From assembly GCA_025529335.1 (NCBI GenBank), contig JAMYHX010000403.1, forward strand, positions 1 through 40,367: 40,367 nucleotides of DNA, written 5' to 3'. This DNA comes from Rhizopus sp. PT2906. Taxonomy: Eukaryota; Mucoromycota; Mucoromycetes; Mucorales; Rhizopodaceae. Shown here piece after piece: positions 1-11,189 of this stretch. Under the pieces are notes generated by a model. That model did no database searches. It saw only the letters and a program-made list of their open reading frames with translations, and had not been told where the DNA came from. Position 1 is the first letter of the stretch; every line of letters starts with the position of its first letter. The translations under genes were made by a program, and so were the position numbers.

Positions 1-1461
1 ATATTACTCTTTAGCATTAAAGTACAATTCTTTCTTTCCGAAACGATGCGTGGTTGTCTTTTTATATTTTATAGTCTAACCATAGACGAAGAGACATCGT
101 CTACTTTTAATAATATGAAGTCTTATGCTTTCACACTTTTCTATGCTTGTCAAATAGTTGTCAGAAAAGCGTACAGGCTCAAAGAAGGATTTGGACTGAG
201 TGTTTGTAGTAAATTTTACTGAGGATATTTCGAAACTTCAAAATGGCCCAAGAGGCTGGTATTGGTTAACATATTAATCATAGACGCTTGCCTGATTTGT
301 CAAGGTTTATGCATCGACCATTGCGTTCTATTTGATAGTATTTATTCTCATTCGTTTTATCATTTGCATACTATGCGCCTTTTTTTTTTTTTTTTAACCA
401 AGCAGCAGTTTGGTTTACCACTTGCTGTATGCAGACAAAATGCGTCAAAGTCAAAGCCATCGTCTTCCCCTTTGTCAGTTGAGATAGATTAAAAACTACA
501 AGTACATATATTCCTTAAACCTTCATTAATAAATGGTGCTTTTACTATCGGGTCAGAATTTACAAGGTTACTGCAGGCAAAAATAAAATAAAAAACATAT
601 CAGATAGTATTCAAAAGAAAGCGTTATTAACAATATCTTGACTGTATAGGTCAGCTTTCTTTGAATCCCAATAGCCATCGCAAGTACGGAGAAGAATATA
701 TGAAAATACCATTTCTTCGAGCCTTTCTATAAGATAAAGCTGTGACTATCAAAAGCCTTTAGGTATATTACCTATTAGACCGTAAAGTACAGTCAGTTCT
801 GCCCTCAAGTCAACGTTTTACTCAATTAAAAGATAGCTTGTGTTACCTGTAACCTTTATTAGCGGTAATTAAAAAGCAAAAGAGGACAATGGTAGGATGA
901 TCCTGCGAGCGGAGGGGTGTGCTGACGGAAATGAAAGCTACGCCTGTTATATAAGACAAAGTGATCAGCCTTGGTCATCAAATATAAGCTATTAGTGGTA
1001 ATTTCTAATGACGTTAAAGTTCAAATCTAGGACCTTCATATAATGTTTCTCATACGAAGCGAGAGGACCATTGATAGACATTATGATAGACCATGTAGTC
1101 AAAGGTTCAGCAAATATTGCCCATACTGGTTTTGGAAATTATCAATTTTGCATGCAATTACCTTTTCTCCTTAATGAGAAATGTTATCTTTCCATCACAT
1201 GTATAAACATACAGGCATTTGAAGGACAATATGAAGCACATGAAGGAGATTATTTATTGCCTTGAAGCCCAGGTGACCTCAAAGCAACGATTACAATGAT
1301 GTTCTATTGTAGTTATTTATGATGAACACAATAGAATATTAAATGGATTTATCAAATCGTACAAGATAATTTGGTAAACCCTCTTTTTATATTACTGATC
1401 TGAAAAGACCCTGTATTTAAATTAAACCCTGATTTGGAAATATTTTAATTAGCAGCAAACT
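1..1461. other. Upstream gene-free stretch
   Basis: No convincing gene is seen. Open frames here are short, start at non-ATG or isolated ATG codons, and show no recognisable motif or splice-linked continuation. Composition is AT-rich with short homopolymers (a T run near 380-395). The last part upstream of the chitosanase acts presumably as its promoter. I saw no tRNA-like cloverleaf, but could not run a covariance search. Confidence 0.6.
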
Positions 1462-1469
1462 TATAAAAG
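1462..1469 (+). promoter_or_regulatory. TATA box of the chitosanase gene
   Basis: The sequence TATAAAAG lies 32 bp upstream of the ATG at 1502, a close but plausible spacing for a short fungal 5' leader. This is inferred from motif and position only. Confidence 0.5.
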
Positions 1470-1501
1470 GCAGGATTCTTATTGCACTTCTTTCCACAAT
1501 T

Positions 1502-3008
1502 ATGCTTCAATCTCTCTTTTTATTACTTTTATTGCCTTTTGCTATTGCAGAGAATGAATACTGCTCAAGCAATCTATTTAAGCCAACAGAGGCTAACTGT
1601 GCCAAATTTGAATTCTCCAAATTGAAAGATGATGGCCAATGTACAGATAGTAGCAAAGCGACAAATGGTACTTTTCATGGTATAAAGCTAATGAATTGCA
1701 CTACGTACGTATTATATGCTGCCAATCATCTCTTTTTTCTAACTTGTCCACAATAGATTCTATGATATTAGTGATCTACCTAAACAATCTATGGATCCAG
1801 AGGCAGTCAAAATGGCCGAGCTGATTACGAATGTGTAGGTTGGGCTAACTAAATTGCGTGTCCCTGTTAATGAGCTTCTGTAGATTCGAAAATGGGAACA
1901 CTGTGATGGGTTACGCAGTAAAGATCATGTGATACGGGTTTCCCACTGGAGCTTCGGTCAACTTATTGCCCTAAAGCTTTATCTTGGGCAGTAGCCCAGT
2001 AGGAAACCTGCCACATACATTATAAACGTACTTATATTATTTTTTAGGCTGCAGAACGTTTGGGAGATTGTCGTGGCTATACTTGGTAAGTTAATCTAGT
2101 GCTCTCAAAGGTGTGTGTCTCTTTAACCCTTTTATCAGCGGTTACATTGGTTTCACAACTGGTACAAATGATGCGTATGCGGTTGTAAAGGAATATATAA
2201 AACGACAACCCAAGGCATCCATCGGACGATATTTGCCTGCTTTACAAGATTTGACAAAATATGATTTCGGTGATCCTAAGCGAGATGATACTAGTCATCT
2301 CAAAGGGTTTGTCAAGGCATGGAAAAAGACAACTTGTCATGATCCTGTCTTTATTCAAACGCAGTTGGATATGGGACATTCTATGTATTTACAACCTGCA
2401 CTCAAGTATGCTGCAAGTGTAGGCATTCATTCTAATCTTGGAAAGGCTATCTTTTATGGTAATAACTTTATATGTCATAAAAAGATGAGGTTATCTTATT
2501 ATATGCTTATAGATACTATTGTTCAACATGGCTGGCAGGTAATAATAAATTATCCGTCTTTATATGTAAAGCATTTACACGTCTTCATTAGTATGTTGAG
2601 AAATACATCAATCTTCCAAGGGTGCTCGAACTCACAGGCCCTAAGAGAAAAGGTGAGACTGAAGCAGCCTATATGACCCGATTCCTTACGACACGAAGAC
2701 AATTGGCCTGCTGCTACCCTGGCAAAGCCTGGTAAATTAAATAAACAGAAATGACTGAATGGCTGCTTAAATTTTTCTCCTTTAGGAATGACTCAGCGGA
2801 CAGAATGCAAGATCTCCAAAGCATAGTTGACGACTGGTCACAGCATGAAAACTTGACACAACCTATCACTTTGAAGATCTACGGGGCCAAAATCACAGGA
2901 AAGGAAGATATCACTATGGATACAGAACGATGTAAAAAGCAGAAAAAGAAGCCACATAACCCTCCTCAATCTATACCATTGCCTATTCCCGATAAATGCC
3001 CTTCTTAA
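1502..3008 (+). CDS. Secreted GH46 chitosanase (8 exons)
   Basis: Endo-acting hydrolase of chitosan, the partly deacetylated chitin abundant in Mucoromycota walls; likely secreted for wall remodelling or nutrition. My exons are 1502-1704, 1757-1834, 1884-1917, 2048-2085, 2139-2458, 2513-2538, 2592-2731 and 2786-3008, summing to 353 residues in frame. An N-terminal signal peptide (MLQSLFLLLLLPFAIA) precedes Cys-containing sequence. GH46 landmarks are FENG (general-acid Glu), GDCRGYT (catalytic Asp), GFTTGTNDA, YLPAL, and an exon-junction Y-DTIVQHG block. In known GH46 enzymes the Glu and Asp are Glu22 and Asp40 of the Streptomyces N174 protein; both counterparts are present. The C-terminus is Lys/Pro-rich beyond the domain. 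Exons of 26, 34 and 38 nt make this easy to mis-predict. Next gene starts only 61 bp after the stop. Confidence 0.9.
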
Positions 3009-3069
3009 AAAAATTGTGAAACAGTAGCTTGTGGATAATAAAATATTTTTTTCTTCTTCTTCTTTAATA

Positions 3070-4499
3070 ATGGAGTATCGATATTTAGGCAACTCGGGCT
3101 TAAAAGTGAGTGTACTTTCTTTAGGTTCTTGGATAACTTTTGGTAAAAAAAATATATATAAAAGCCATATCTTTTGCTCTTGAAAAGACGAAAAGTAACA
3201 AACTTTAGGTGGACAAATCTCTCCTGGTAAATTCTGGACACATGCGTACATGTTGTATACTAAAAAGAAATATAGAACAAACCACCGAGATTGTAAAGAC
3301 AGCATTAGAGTTAGGCATCAATCACTTTGATGTAGCAGAAAGTCACTCTGGTAAATGAAATATAACAACAAGATACCAAGTGGCACTTACAATAATAAAG
3401 GCGGACAGGCTGAAATTGACTTGGGATTAGCCTTACGAAACCAACCAGGACTTCGACGTTCGGATTATGTCCTTTCTACCAAGGTCTTTTGGGGAGGTAA
3501 AGGGCCTAATGACAGAGGATTATCGAGAAAGCATGTGTTTGAAGGCACCGTGGCTTGCTTACAGCGACTACAATTGGATTACGTGGATATACTGTATGCA
3601 CAACGGCCAGGTGAGAGAAAGAGACAAAGGGATTCCTTTTTACCGAAATACTCATCTTACCTATCTCCAGATCCTGATACACCTATGGAAGAGATTGTGC
3701 GTGCATTCAACTGGTGTATTGATAAAGGCATGGCCCTTTATTGGGGGACAAGTGAATGGCCAGCTTATTTGATTACAGAAGCAATGCATGTAGCTGCCCG
3801 GTTGAACCTAATAGCACCCATTACAGAAGTAAGATCAACAGCAGCATATGGTATAGCAGAATATTAAAACCCTCTTTAGTCACCACAGTATAATATGCTG
3901 AATAGAGAGCGAGTGGAAAAAGAGTATTTGCCAATGTTCCAGAAATACAAGCTAGGTACATGCACATGGTCACCTTTAGCCTCAGGTATACAAAACATGA
4001 AACATGCCCCCTTATTGTGTCTGGTTGCAGCATAATTTTCTCATCTGTTGTACAAAAGGTCTATTGAGTGGGAAATACAATGATGGCATCATTCCTCCCT
4101 ATACACGATTCTCCATCCAGGATCATCCGGTGATCAATAGACTAAGAGCAGGATTCTTTAGTGAAGAAGGAAGAAGAAAATTGGAAAAGATAAAGATGGT
4201 GTGTGTAAGTGAAAATATGGCATTGTGTGTGTGTGTGTGAAATAAGATTACAAACAAATCAGCGTACATAGGCTATTGCACACCGACTAGGATGTACGCC
4301 AGCACAATTAGGAATTGCCTGGTGTCTGAAGAATGAGAATGTAACATCGGTCATCATTGGTGCATCTACACCTGCACAGGCTAGAGAGAACATTAAAGCG
4401 CTGAATATTCGTCATTTACTAACAGAAGATGTGATGCATGAAATAGATAGAATATTAGGCAATAAGCCTGAAAGTGTATTTGATTTTAGAAAATCATAA
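3070..4499 (+). CDS. Aldo/keto reductase, Kv-beta (AKR6)-like, altered active site (8 exons)
   Basis: NADPH-dependent aldo/keto reductase fold resembling potassium-channel beta subunits. Exons: 3070-3142, 3209-3226 (18 nt), 3276-3350, 3401-3610, 3671-3828, 3880-3985, 4059-4204, 4272-4499; 337 residues. Family blocks are visible: N-terminal RYLGNSGLKVSVLSLGSW, the STKVFWGG strand, GLSRKH, RLQLDYVDI, DTPMEEIVRA, GMALYWGTSEW, and C-terminal LGIAWCLKNENVTSVIIGAS (cofactor-binding end). In AKR6 the catalytic residues are Asp, Tyr, Lys and Asn. Here Asp49 and Lys83 remain, but the Tyr position reads His54 (FDVAESHS) and the Asn position reads Gln123 (AQRPD). Catalysis may therefore be altered or lost while cofactor binding persists. 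The exon 7 end is chosen at GTAAGT; a shorter alternative is possible. It follows the chitosanase by 61 bp on the same strand. Confidence 0.85.
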
Positions 4500-4548
4500 A
4501 AAGTTTATTATTTAATATAAAACTTTCCCTTACTGGATGGTTTAAATT

Positions 4549-4620
4549 ACGCGTGCGCGCGCGTGTGTGTGTGCGTTAAAATAGTAGTAGTGGTAGTAAT
4601 AATAATAATAATAATAGTAA
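4549..4620. repeat. Alternating purine-pyrimidine tract plus TAG/TAA triplets
   Basis: Positions 4549-4576 alternate purine and pyrimidine without a break (CG and TG dinucleotides, 28 bp). Then come TAG/TAA triplets to about 4620. It lies between the convergent ends of the AKR and APSES genes. Confidence 0.85.
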
Positions 4621-4700
4621 TTATTCAATGTAGGGATATGTTTTAATACGTATATATGTGTGTATGTATATGGTACATGGAAATAATATTGGTCGATTGA

Positions 4701-5797
4701 TTAAGCATAGTAGCGGGCGTCATCGGAATAGGGAAGCATAGACGGAACAGACGGCGCAGGTGGTAACTCTTCAATGATTGGTTGCTGGTTTAAATAATAA
4801 TCGTTGGAAAAAATGGGATAATTCATTAAGGGTTCATTCATAATATTGGATACGGACACAAGCGTTGTAGCAGCTGTTGATGAAGGAGCGGTTGTTGCCA
4901 TCGTAGTTGGTATTGGCGTTGCTGTTAATGTCGTTGGAATGTTTGTAGTATTTGTTGTTGCTGTATTTTCATTAGAATGATGATGCTGGCGATGCTGATG
5001 ATTATTGTTATTGGTATTATCATTATTATCATTATTAATAGTATTTTTGTATGAATGAGTGTTATGAGTAAATGAATCTTGGGATTGCAAATAAATAGGA
5101 TGATTAGGAATAAAGTAATTTTGAGTTAATTGATTGGAGTAAAAGTACATGGCTGGATCATCAACAAATAAAGGATATAAATAATCAACAATCGTGTACT
5201 GAATGGCTAAAGCTTTGGCCCTCGCAAATGTAACCCTATTGGATGATGAATATAATGAATGGACTTTTTGTTTGATCTATTTACCAAACGCCTTTTAAAT
5301 GCATGGCACCAACTTTTACAACAACACGTCCTTTTTCATTTTTAAGGATCCCATCGCGTTTGCCACGGGACATGCCTGTGACATTCAGCAGCTTTGTTCC
5401 GTTTATCATGTCATTATCTGAAAAATGAGAGAGAGAGAGAGAGAGAGGTTAGCGTATGTATATGATTATTATTATTATTACTATTATTATTACCTTGACG
5501 ACGAGCAACACAGATTCCACGAACGTCAACTTGGTAACAAACAGTGCCCTCATCGTCCCAAAGTGATGTCGTGATTCGTGGTCTTGAAGGTGCTAATGAG
5601 TGGCTGCTACCAGGGTAGTCTACCGTGGGTTGCACTTCGGAGTAACTTGGTGGTTGCCATGATACTGCCGTCGAATTATGGTAAAATTCAGGGTCGTAAG
5701 GATAGTGTTGGCCGGGTCTTGTTGTGGCGGTTGTAAAACTATGTGGTTTTATCGGATCATTTGATGCGGAATATAGCGGTTCTGTATACTGGAACAT
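4701..5797 (-). CDS. APSES transcription factor, StuA/Efg1-like (3 exons)
   Basis: DNA-binding regulator of the fungal APSES family, which controls morphogenesis and development. Exons on the minus strand are 5797-5494, 5417-5285 and 5235-4701; 323 residues. The APSES domain spans all three exons: TSLWDDEGTVCYQVDVRGIC, VARRQDNDMINGTKLLNVTG, MSRGKRDGIL, KVGAMHLKGVW and YPLFVDD match the StuA/Efg1/Phd1 core closely. The N-terminus is Tyr/Pro/Ser-rich and the C-terminal tail is a low-complexity Asn/Thr/His region, both likely disordered. The start at 5797 is the first ATG after an in-frame stop (the open frame extends upstream only through non-ATG codons), but a 5' non-coding exon cannot be excluded. 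The first intron consists mostly of simple repeats. Target genes cannot be read from the sequence. Confidence 0.9.
5418..5493 (-). repeat. Microsatellite-filled intron of the APSES gene
   Basis: This 76-bp intron contains AAT-type triplets at the 5' end and an (AG)n run at 5427-5448, which reads as a CT-rich polypyrimidine tract on the sense strand just before the acceptor. Repeat length is likely variable between strains. Confidence 0.7.
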
Positions 5798-5824
5798 TAA
5801 AGGGGATGACAACAGTAATGACAA

Positions 5825-8800
5825 AAAGAATTAGATAAAAAGAAAGAAATGGGAAAACAATGTGAAATTTAATTTATTGAAATCCGAAAAGAAAGACAAA
5901 GTTTATTTGATCTCCTCTTGGAAAATTTTATCTTTTTTTAATACCAAGACACATGTATAAACAAATCATATGAGTTTGGGGGATGATTGTCTTTATGGCA
6001 ACCAATTATTCAAAACTATTTATACTCTTTTAGTCGGGTTTATTTTTAGTGTAACTCTTTACATTGCTCTCTTTCTTGCTAGATTTATTCTAAAGTCAGG
6101 AATTTCTCTCTCTCTCTCTCTCTCTCTATCTTTTAACATAAACGAGAAGAATGTTTTTTTTTATTACCCTTCAATATCAGATTTCAAAAACAGAAATAAG
6201 CACCAAATATAGAAATAAGCATATATTCTCCCACTATCTTTTTTTCTGTCTGTCCTTTATCTCAATGACACCTCTCTCTTTGTGAATTTTTCATTCTATC
6301 TTATCAAGATGATAGATGCATATACATGGATAATACACGTGAATAAAATGTTTTCTTCTGTTAAATATAGGAAGATAGTAGAACTTGAACGCTTAAAACT
6401 ACTTCTTCAAAGTTACTTCGGAAGCTCAATTAAAGTTTCTGTGATCCTCTGGTGCAACAAGTATAGGAAAAATATTTCAGTCTACACTGCCTGCAAAATA
6501 GCCAAAAATAGTGAAGAATGACTGCTTGAGCTGTAAATGAGGGAAAAAAAAAAGAATTGTAAAGAAAGCAACAAGCATGGATGAAAGTGGTAGTTATTCA
6601 TGATGTCATTAAAACTCTGTCTTGTTTGTAACTTGGTCTTGTGTAAAGGTACCCCAGTTCCCTCTTTCTTCTGTTCAAATTGACAGTTGCGTCCATATAT
6701 CCAGTTCATGTCTTTTATCAATGTTGGATTTACTATAATGAACAAATCAACTGAGATGAAGCGTGTCTAGGTTGAATTGTAATCCTGAGCTCTGTATATC
6801 CTGTTTTACTTTGCTTTCATCAATATCATCGATTGTCTGGCATGAAATTGCTGGTAGAGATCATACCAATCATCTAGTTTATAGAAAATAGCATCCAAAG
6901 ACTAATTGCGTTATTTTTTTTCCGATTGGGTGATTTGTCTTTTACCTGAATTGGGCATTTTTGACAGCATTGATATTTGCTTTTCGAAAAATGAAAGATC
7001 CTTTGAGGTTGTATCAAATAAATATACCTTTATAAGCATATCATTTGTCGTTTGCACAGATGTTTAAGGGAATAATGATAGACATATAAATCATTGCTGT
7101 AGTCCTTGTAAAAAAAAAAAGTAATAGCATCTTGCTTTTCTACACTAGACGTCGTATCTGGAGCTCAATGTTAGGAATGTTCCATTTTTGTATTTAAAAC
7201 AGTATACAAAAGAAAAAAGAAAAAAGAAAAAAAAAGAGAGAGATAAAAAGAATTAATTGAAGCATTTATATCGAGAAACAAACAAATGTATTACTGCATA
7301 CACTTGCATTTCCTTGCATGATTTGATGAGCCCTCATCCCTCGTCTTCATTGACCGTCTGTCTTGGCTTTCGCGCGGATTTAAAGTGCATTGACTACAAA
7401 AAAATCACCTTAATATTTTCTTAATCCCGAGCGTTTTTTTTAGAGCCCAGATCACAATTTGTTCCTTAATGTCCACTGCCTTTATAAAAAAAACGCTTAA
7501 TAAAGTGAGCTTTACGATAAATATTCTAGCTCAGATATCACCATGGCAGCTATAGATCGAGTGCTCTGTGAGAATTGAGTGGATGTTTTTATTCTGTTAA
7601 CCGAAAGGGCTATCGCCATTTATAGTTATTGACAGCTCAGACAAGTCACATGCCAACACAAAAAATTTATCTGATCCCGCCTGCTTCCCATCTCAATTGC
7701 ATGTGGAATAAAGATATATTTCTTATTTTCAGAGTCTCTTTGACGATGTCGTTTGGTTCAATGATAAATCAAATGCAAAAAAGGTATCGACAGGTTAGCT
7801 GCGGACTTGGACTTGGTAAGGAAAAAAAAAGAGGAGGCGCGAGAAAGAATGAAGGATGTGTAACAGGAGTTGAAGGTCACTTTTTTTAATAACTGGGATC
7901 GTGCTAACTTTATGAACTCAGCTACTAATTCATATACCTTTCGGGGACATGATGGATCAATCGACGATGGTAAAAAAGGATCATCATGTATATCCTGGAT
8001 ATGTCCGCTTATTTGAATGGTAATTCGCTGGAAACCATGATCTAAATCCGTCATGTCGGCTCTGTCCTTTTACGTATACTTCAAGATTACACAAACCAAA
8101 AATTTTTAAAAATTTCACAATCTGAAAGAACTGTCGTACGCGTAGATTATTCACTTGTTTGGGAAAAAAGGAAAATGAATGCAACCATTTGTAGCTAGTG
8201 AGATTTTTTATTGATTAATATTTGTTTATAGAATTCCTAATGATAAGTCTTGTTAAGGATTGCATGAATGAGTAGTTTGCATATTACATCATGTACTTTT
8301 CTATTATCGAATAATAGTTGTAAAGGACGCGTACGAAGGGTTTTAACGGATCAATTAGCTGCAATACCTAAGTCATTCATTGGTTAGGAAAAAATGTAAT
8401 CAAACTGCTGACCTTGGTCATGCGCCTAAAATAATCAAAAGATCTAATAATGGATTTAATAAAACATATTAATTGATGCAAAAAAATACAAATAATAATG
8501 TAAAAATTACCACATCTTGCCAGCATTATTCTATTACTTGTGTAAACCGCCAAGTACCAAAGGATCAGTTTAAAGATCTTGTTCCTCCCTTTTTTTTATG
8601 CTTCCTCAAGAGATAAATCTATTGGTAATAATTAAACATAGTCGATAATAATAGTAACAATAAAAATGTATCCCTTTTTGTTTACCAAAAAAGCAAAATA
8701 AATTGCCTCTCTTTGGTATTACAATCATTAGCTTGTTCTAGAGCACTATGTCCTCTTGCTCCCCCCATACTATTTTAAGGTCACATTACAACGTTACACG

Positions 8801-9412
8801 CTTTTATATAGGGCAAGTGCGCTTGATAGAACCTCTTTAAACAATAAATAACTTTGGATGGAATATGAAACGATGTTACACTTTTTAAATATAAAAGTGC
8901 GGCACTTACCTTGTAAGGCGGAGGTCAAGCTTCATAAATTGGCTTGAAAAAGCTGTGAGAATGTTACTTCAAGCTTGTATAAACGTATGACTAATGCATG
9001 TACAATCAGATAAGCTTCTCAGCTGCAACAGACACTTGTGTGGCAAATTGCTTATCCGTAGTGACAAATTGTGTAATTGATCTCTGTGGGAATGACTTTA
9101 ATGCCATAACTTTAACAGGCGTTTCAATTGGTGTATATGTTGTCATGGTAAAAAAAAAAAATGTGTAGAATGGTTACGCAAACAATATTTTACACGATTT
9201 TCAAAGAGGTATTTGTTAATATAGGCACGCGGCGCATGTGATTGGTCCTCTTTAGAGAATGCAGTAAACTATTAGAGCATAGTTAATAGAGCCCCTTCAG
9301 GGACCAATCTTGACTAATAGCTGTAAGGTTAGCTTACAGTAATAATGTTTGTCTTTGGAAAATATCAAGGAACGGAGCCTTAAAGCACCGTTTTTTTTTT
9401 TTTCTTTACAAA
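5825..9412. other. Gene-poor 3.6-kb interval with broken coding-like scraps
   Basis: No intact gene could be built. A (TC)n repeat lies at 6105-6127, with many A/T homopolymers. On the minus strand, coding-like fragments appear around 6850-6540 (LDAIFYKLDDWYDLYQQFH; DMNWIYGRNCQFEQ) and 8180-7870 (VYVKGQSRHDGFR, then in another frame ISGHIQDIHDDPFLPSSIDP). Stops and frame changes separate them, as in a decayed gene or mobile-element remnant, but I recognise no family. A short plus-strand fragment (SLFDDVVWFNDKSN) follows an acceptor-like site near 7731. The last few hundred bases should include promoters of the flanking genes. Confidence 0.45.
6105..6127. repeat. (TC)n microsatellite
   Basis: An uninterrupted TC dinucleotide run about 300 bp upstream of the APSES start codon. 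The plus-strand open frame that crosses it is not considered coding. Confidence 0.85.
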
Positions 9413-11097
9413 ATGACAACATTGCATATCGATAAGGAAGAATCAGACATTTTCCTCTTGAACCGAAAGAAACGTGAATCAGAGAGTGAATTAGAGAAAT
9501 TACATAAAGAAACAATACCTGATATTCCTCTGAGCAAAGCACTTCATTTACTAGTCAATGTTCATGGACGAGTGTTTGACAAAGCTATTTCAACCATTCG
9601 ACAATCAAGTCCATTAGAGCTTTCTGTAAAAATAGGAGAGTGTAACTATGTCAACTTCTCTTTTTTTTTTGCTTCTAACTGAATTCAATATAGCACCTAC
9701 TGTTAAGGCTTTGCTATCGATAGAAAGATATCTTGAAACCAATAAGTTTAAGCATGTCTATGAACCTTTGAAAGAAAAGGTATAATACATATATTTGTAT
9801 AGACACAGTGTTTCATCATCAAAATTAGTTTTTAAAGCGTAGTCATCAACATGAATCATCCATGAGAATCATTGGTTATTTTCTACTTTACTCGACAAAG
9901 CATCAATCTACAGCAAGGGAATTCATTTATCAAGAGTTATTGCATGATAATAAACGTGATCAATTAGCAGCAGTAATACTGCTACAGTTTCTTTACGCGA
10001 AATATATCATAAAAGAAGATCATGCTGACTTTGTGTATACACTTGTGCCTCTTTTTGTGCAAGTGACTGAAAAACACAGGCAAGTCATGACAAGAGTGTA
10101 AGGGCAAACGAAATTGACATGTAGAAAACATAGTGCGTCGCCTACTCTACTTTCATGTTCTGCGTACGAGCTATCCCTTAATTGCTGTTGGTATACCTAC
10201 GATCGTTTAAGGCGACCTAGGATCAAAGAGGATAAAGCAATAGTAGAAGTTGAACCCTTGAATGTGGACCAGCAACTAGAAGACATGCTTTGTCAAACAA
10301 AGAAGCTGATTGACATAATACAAAGAGTAATAAAAAGGAAGGAGAGAGAAGCATGAATCCTTGATAGCTAAACCTCTATTTATTTAACGAATTAGTGGCA
10401 TACAATGAAAGATGGGGCTGGTACTCTCGCATATCAAGAAATAGGTGAACTTGTTGCATCTCTCAAGAGCAATTCAGGTAAATACTTAAAGAAGAGTAAT
10501 CCATAACAATGCTAAATGAATAATGCAGTAAAGAGTACAACTACTCTTGAATTTATTGCCACGTATTTGGTGCCAAGGCTAGTACTTCATGAAAAACCAT
10601 TATCACAAAAGCGACAGGAATCCATCTTATCATACAATGTAATAAGATCAAAGGATGAATGGTTAAATAAACTAAAGAGAATATATATAGGAGGATACGT
10701 CATCTGTCTCACTTTCTGCAGCCAAGATACTTTTGTTACTCATTCTACAAAATGGTCATTACTTTAAGAGGCCACAAGAATTGACGGTATTAAAAGACAA
10801 GTTTGAAAAGGAATACAACCGGGTGGTAATCTATAACACGTATTCTCTTTTTGCAGTAAATAATAGTCTACATTAGGTACAGGCACAGTTTAACGATGCA
10901 AACAGTATTATTTTTCAACTCTATATTTATCTACCGGATCTTTGTCCACCACCTTACAACTGCTTCAACCACTCATCTAATAGTCAATGTAGTAGGTGCA
11001 TATCCACAGCAAGGAGTCAACAATGGCAGAAGGCAACATTTTATATATAGAGCCACTGTCAAAGAAAGATATCAACCTCGCTTTAGAATGCGCCTGA
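9413..11097 (+). CDS. Unrecognised multi-exon protein, mostly helical
   Basis: I do not recognise a family. Phase-compatible exons are 9413-9641, 9694-9779, 9838-10097 and 10125-10356, giving a closed 268-residue product. Alternatively exon 4 can splice at 10326 (GTAATA) into 10396-10477, then 10529 onward, and continue through coding-like blocks AKILLLLILQNGHYFKRP (about 10724-10828) and EPLSKKDINLALECA ending at 11097. Predicted sequence is rich in Leu/Lys/Glu, consistent with alpha-helical (HEAT/ARM-like) repeats. An N-terminal charged segment (RKKRESESELEKLHKE) looks coiled-coil. No signal peptide or clear catalytic motif. The two models cannot be separated by eye. It converges on the uS15m gene, about 90 bp away. 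Confidence 0.5.
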
Positions 11098-11189
11098 TCG
11101 TTTCATCAAGAAAAGAGTTATTGTAAATACTTTATTCTAATTAGGTCCTTTTTCTTTATATAAACAGTGTTTTATTCTTTTTCTTTTTT

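Noticed and set aside
262..492. Plus-strand open frame near the left edge
   Set aside because: Begins at a non-ATG codon, contains a poly-Phe run from a T homopolymer, and shows no motif or splice continuation.
890..1000. C/D-box snoRNA-like pattern (GATGA...CTGA)
   Set aside because: The boxes are too short and degenerate to separate from chance, no terminal stem is visible, and I cannot test guide complementarity.
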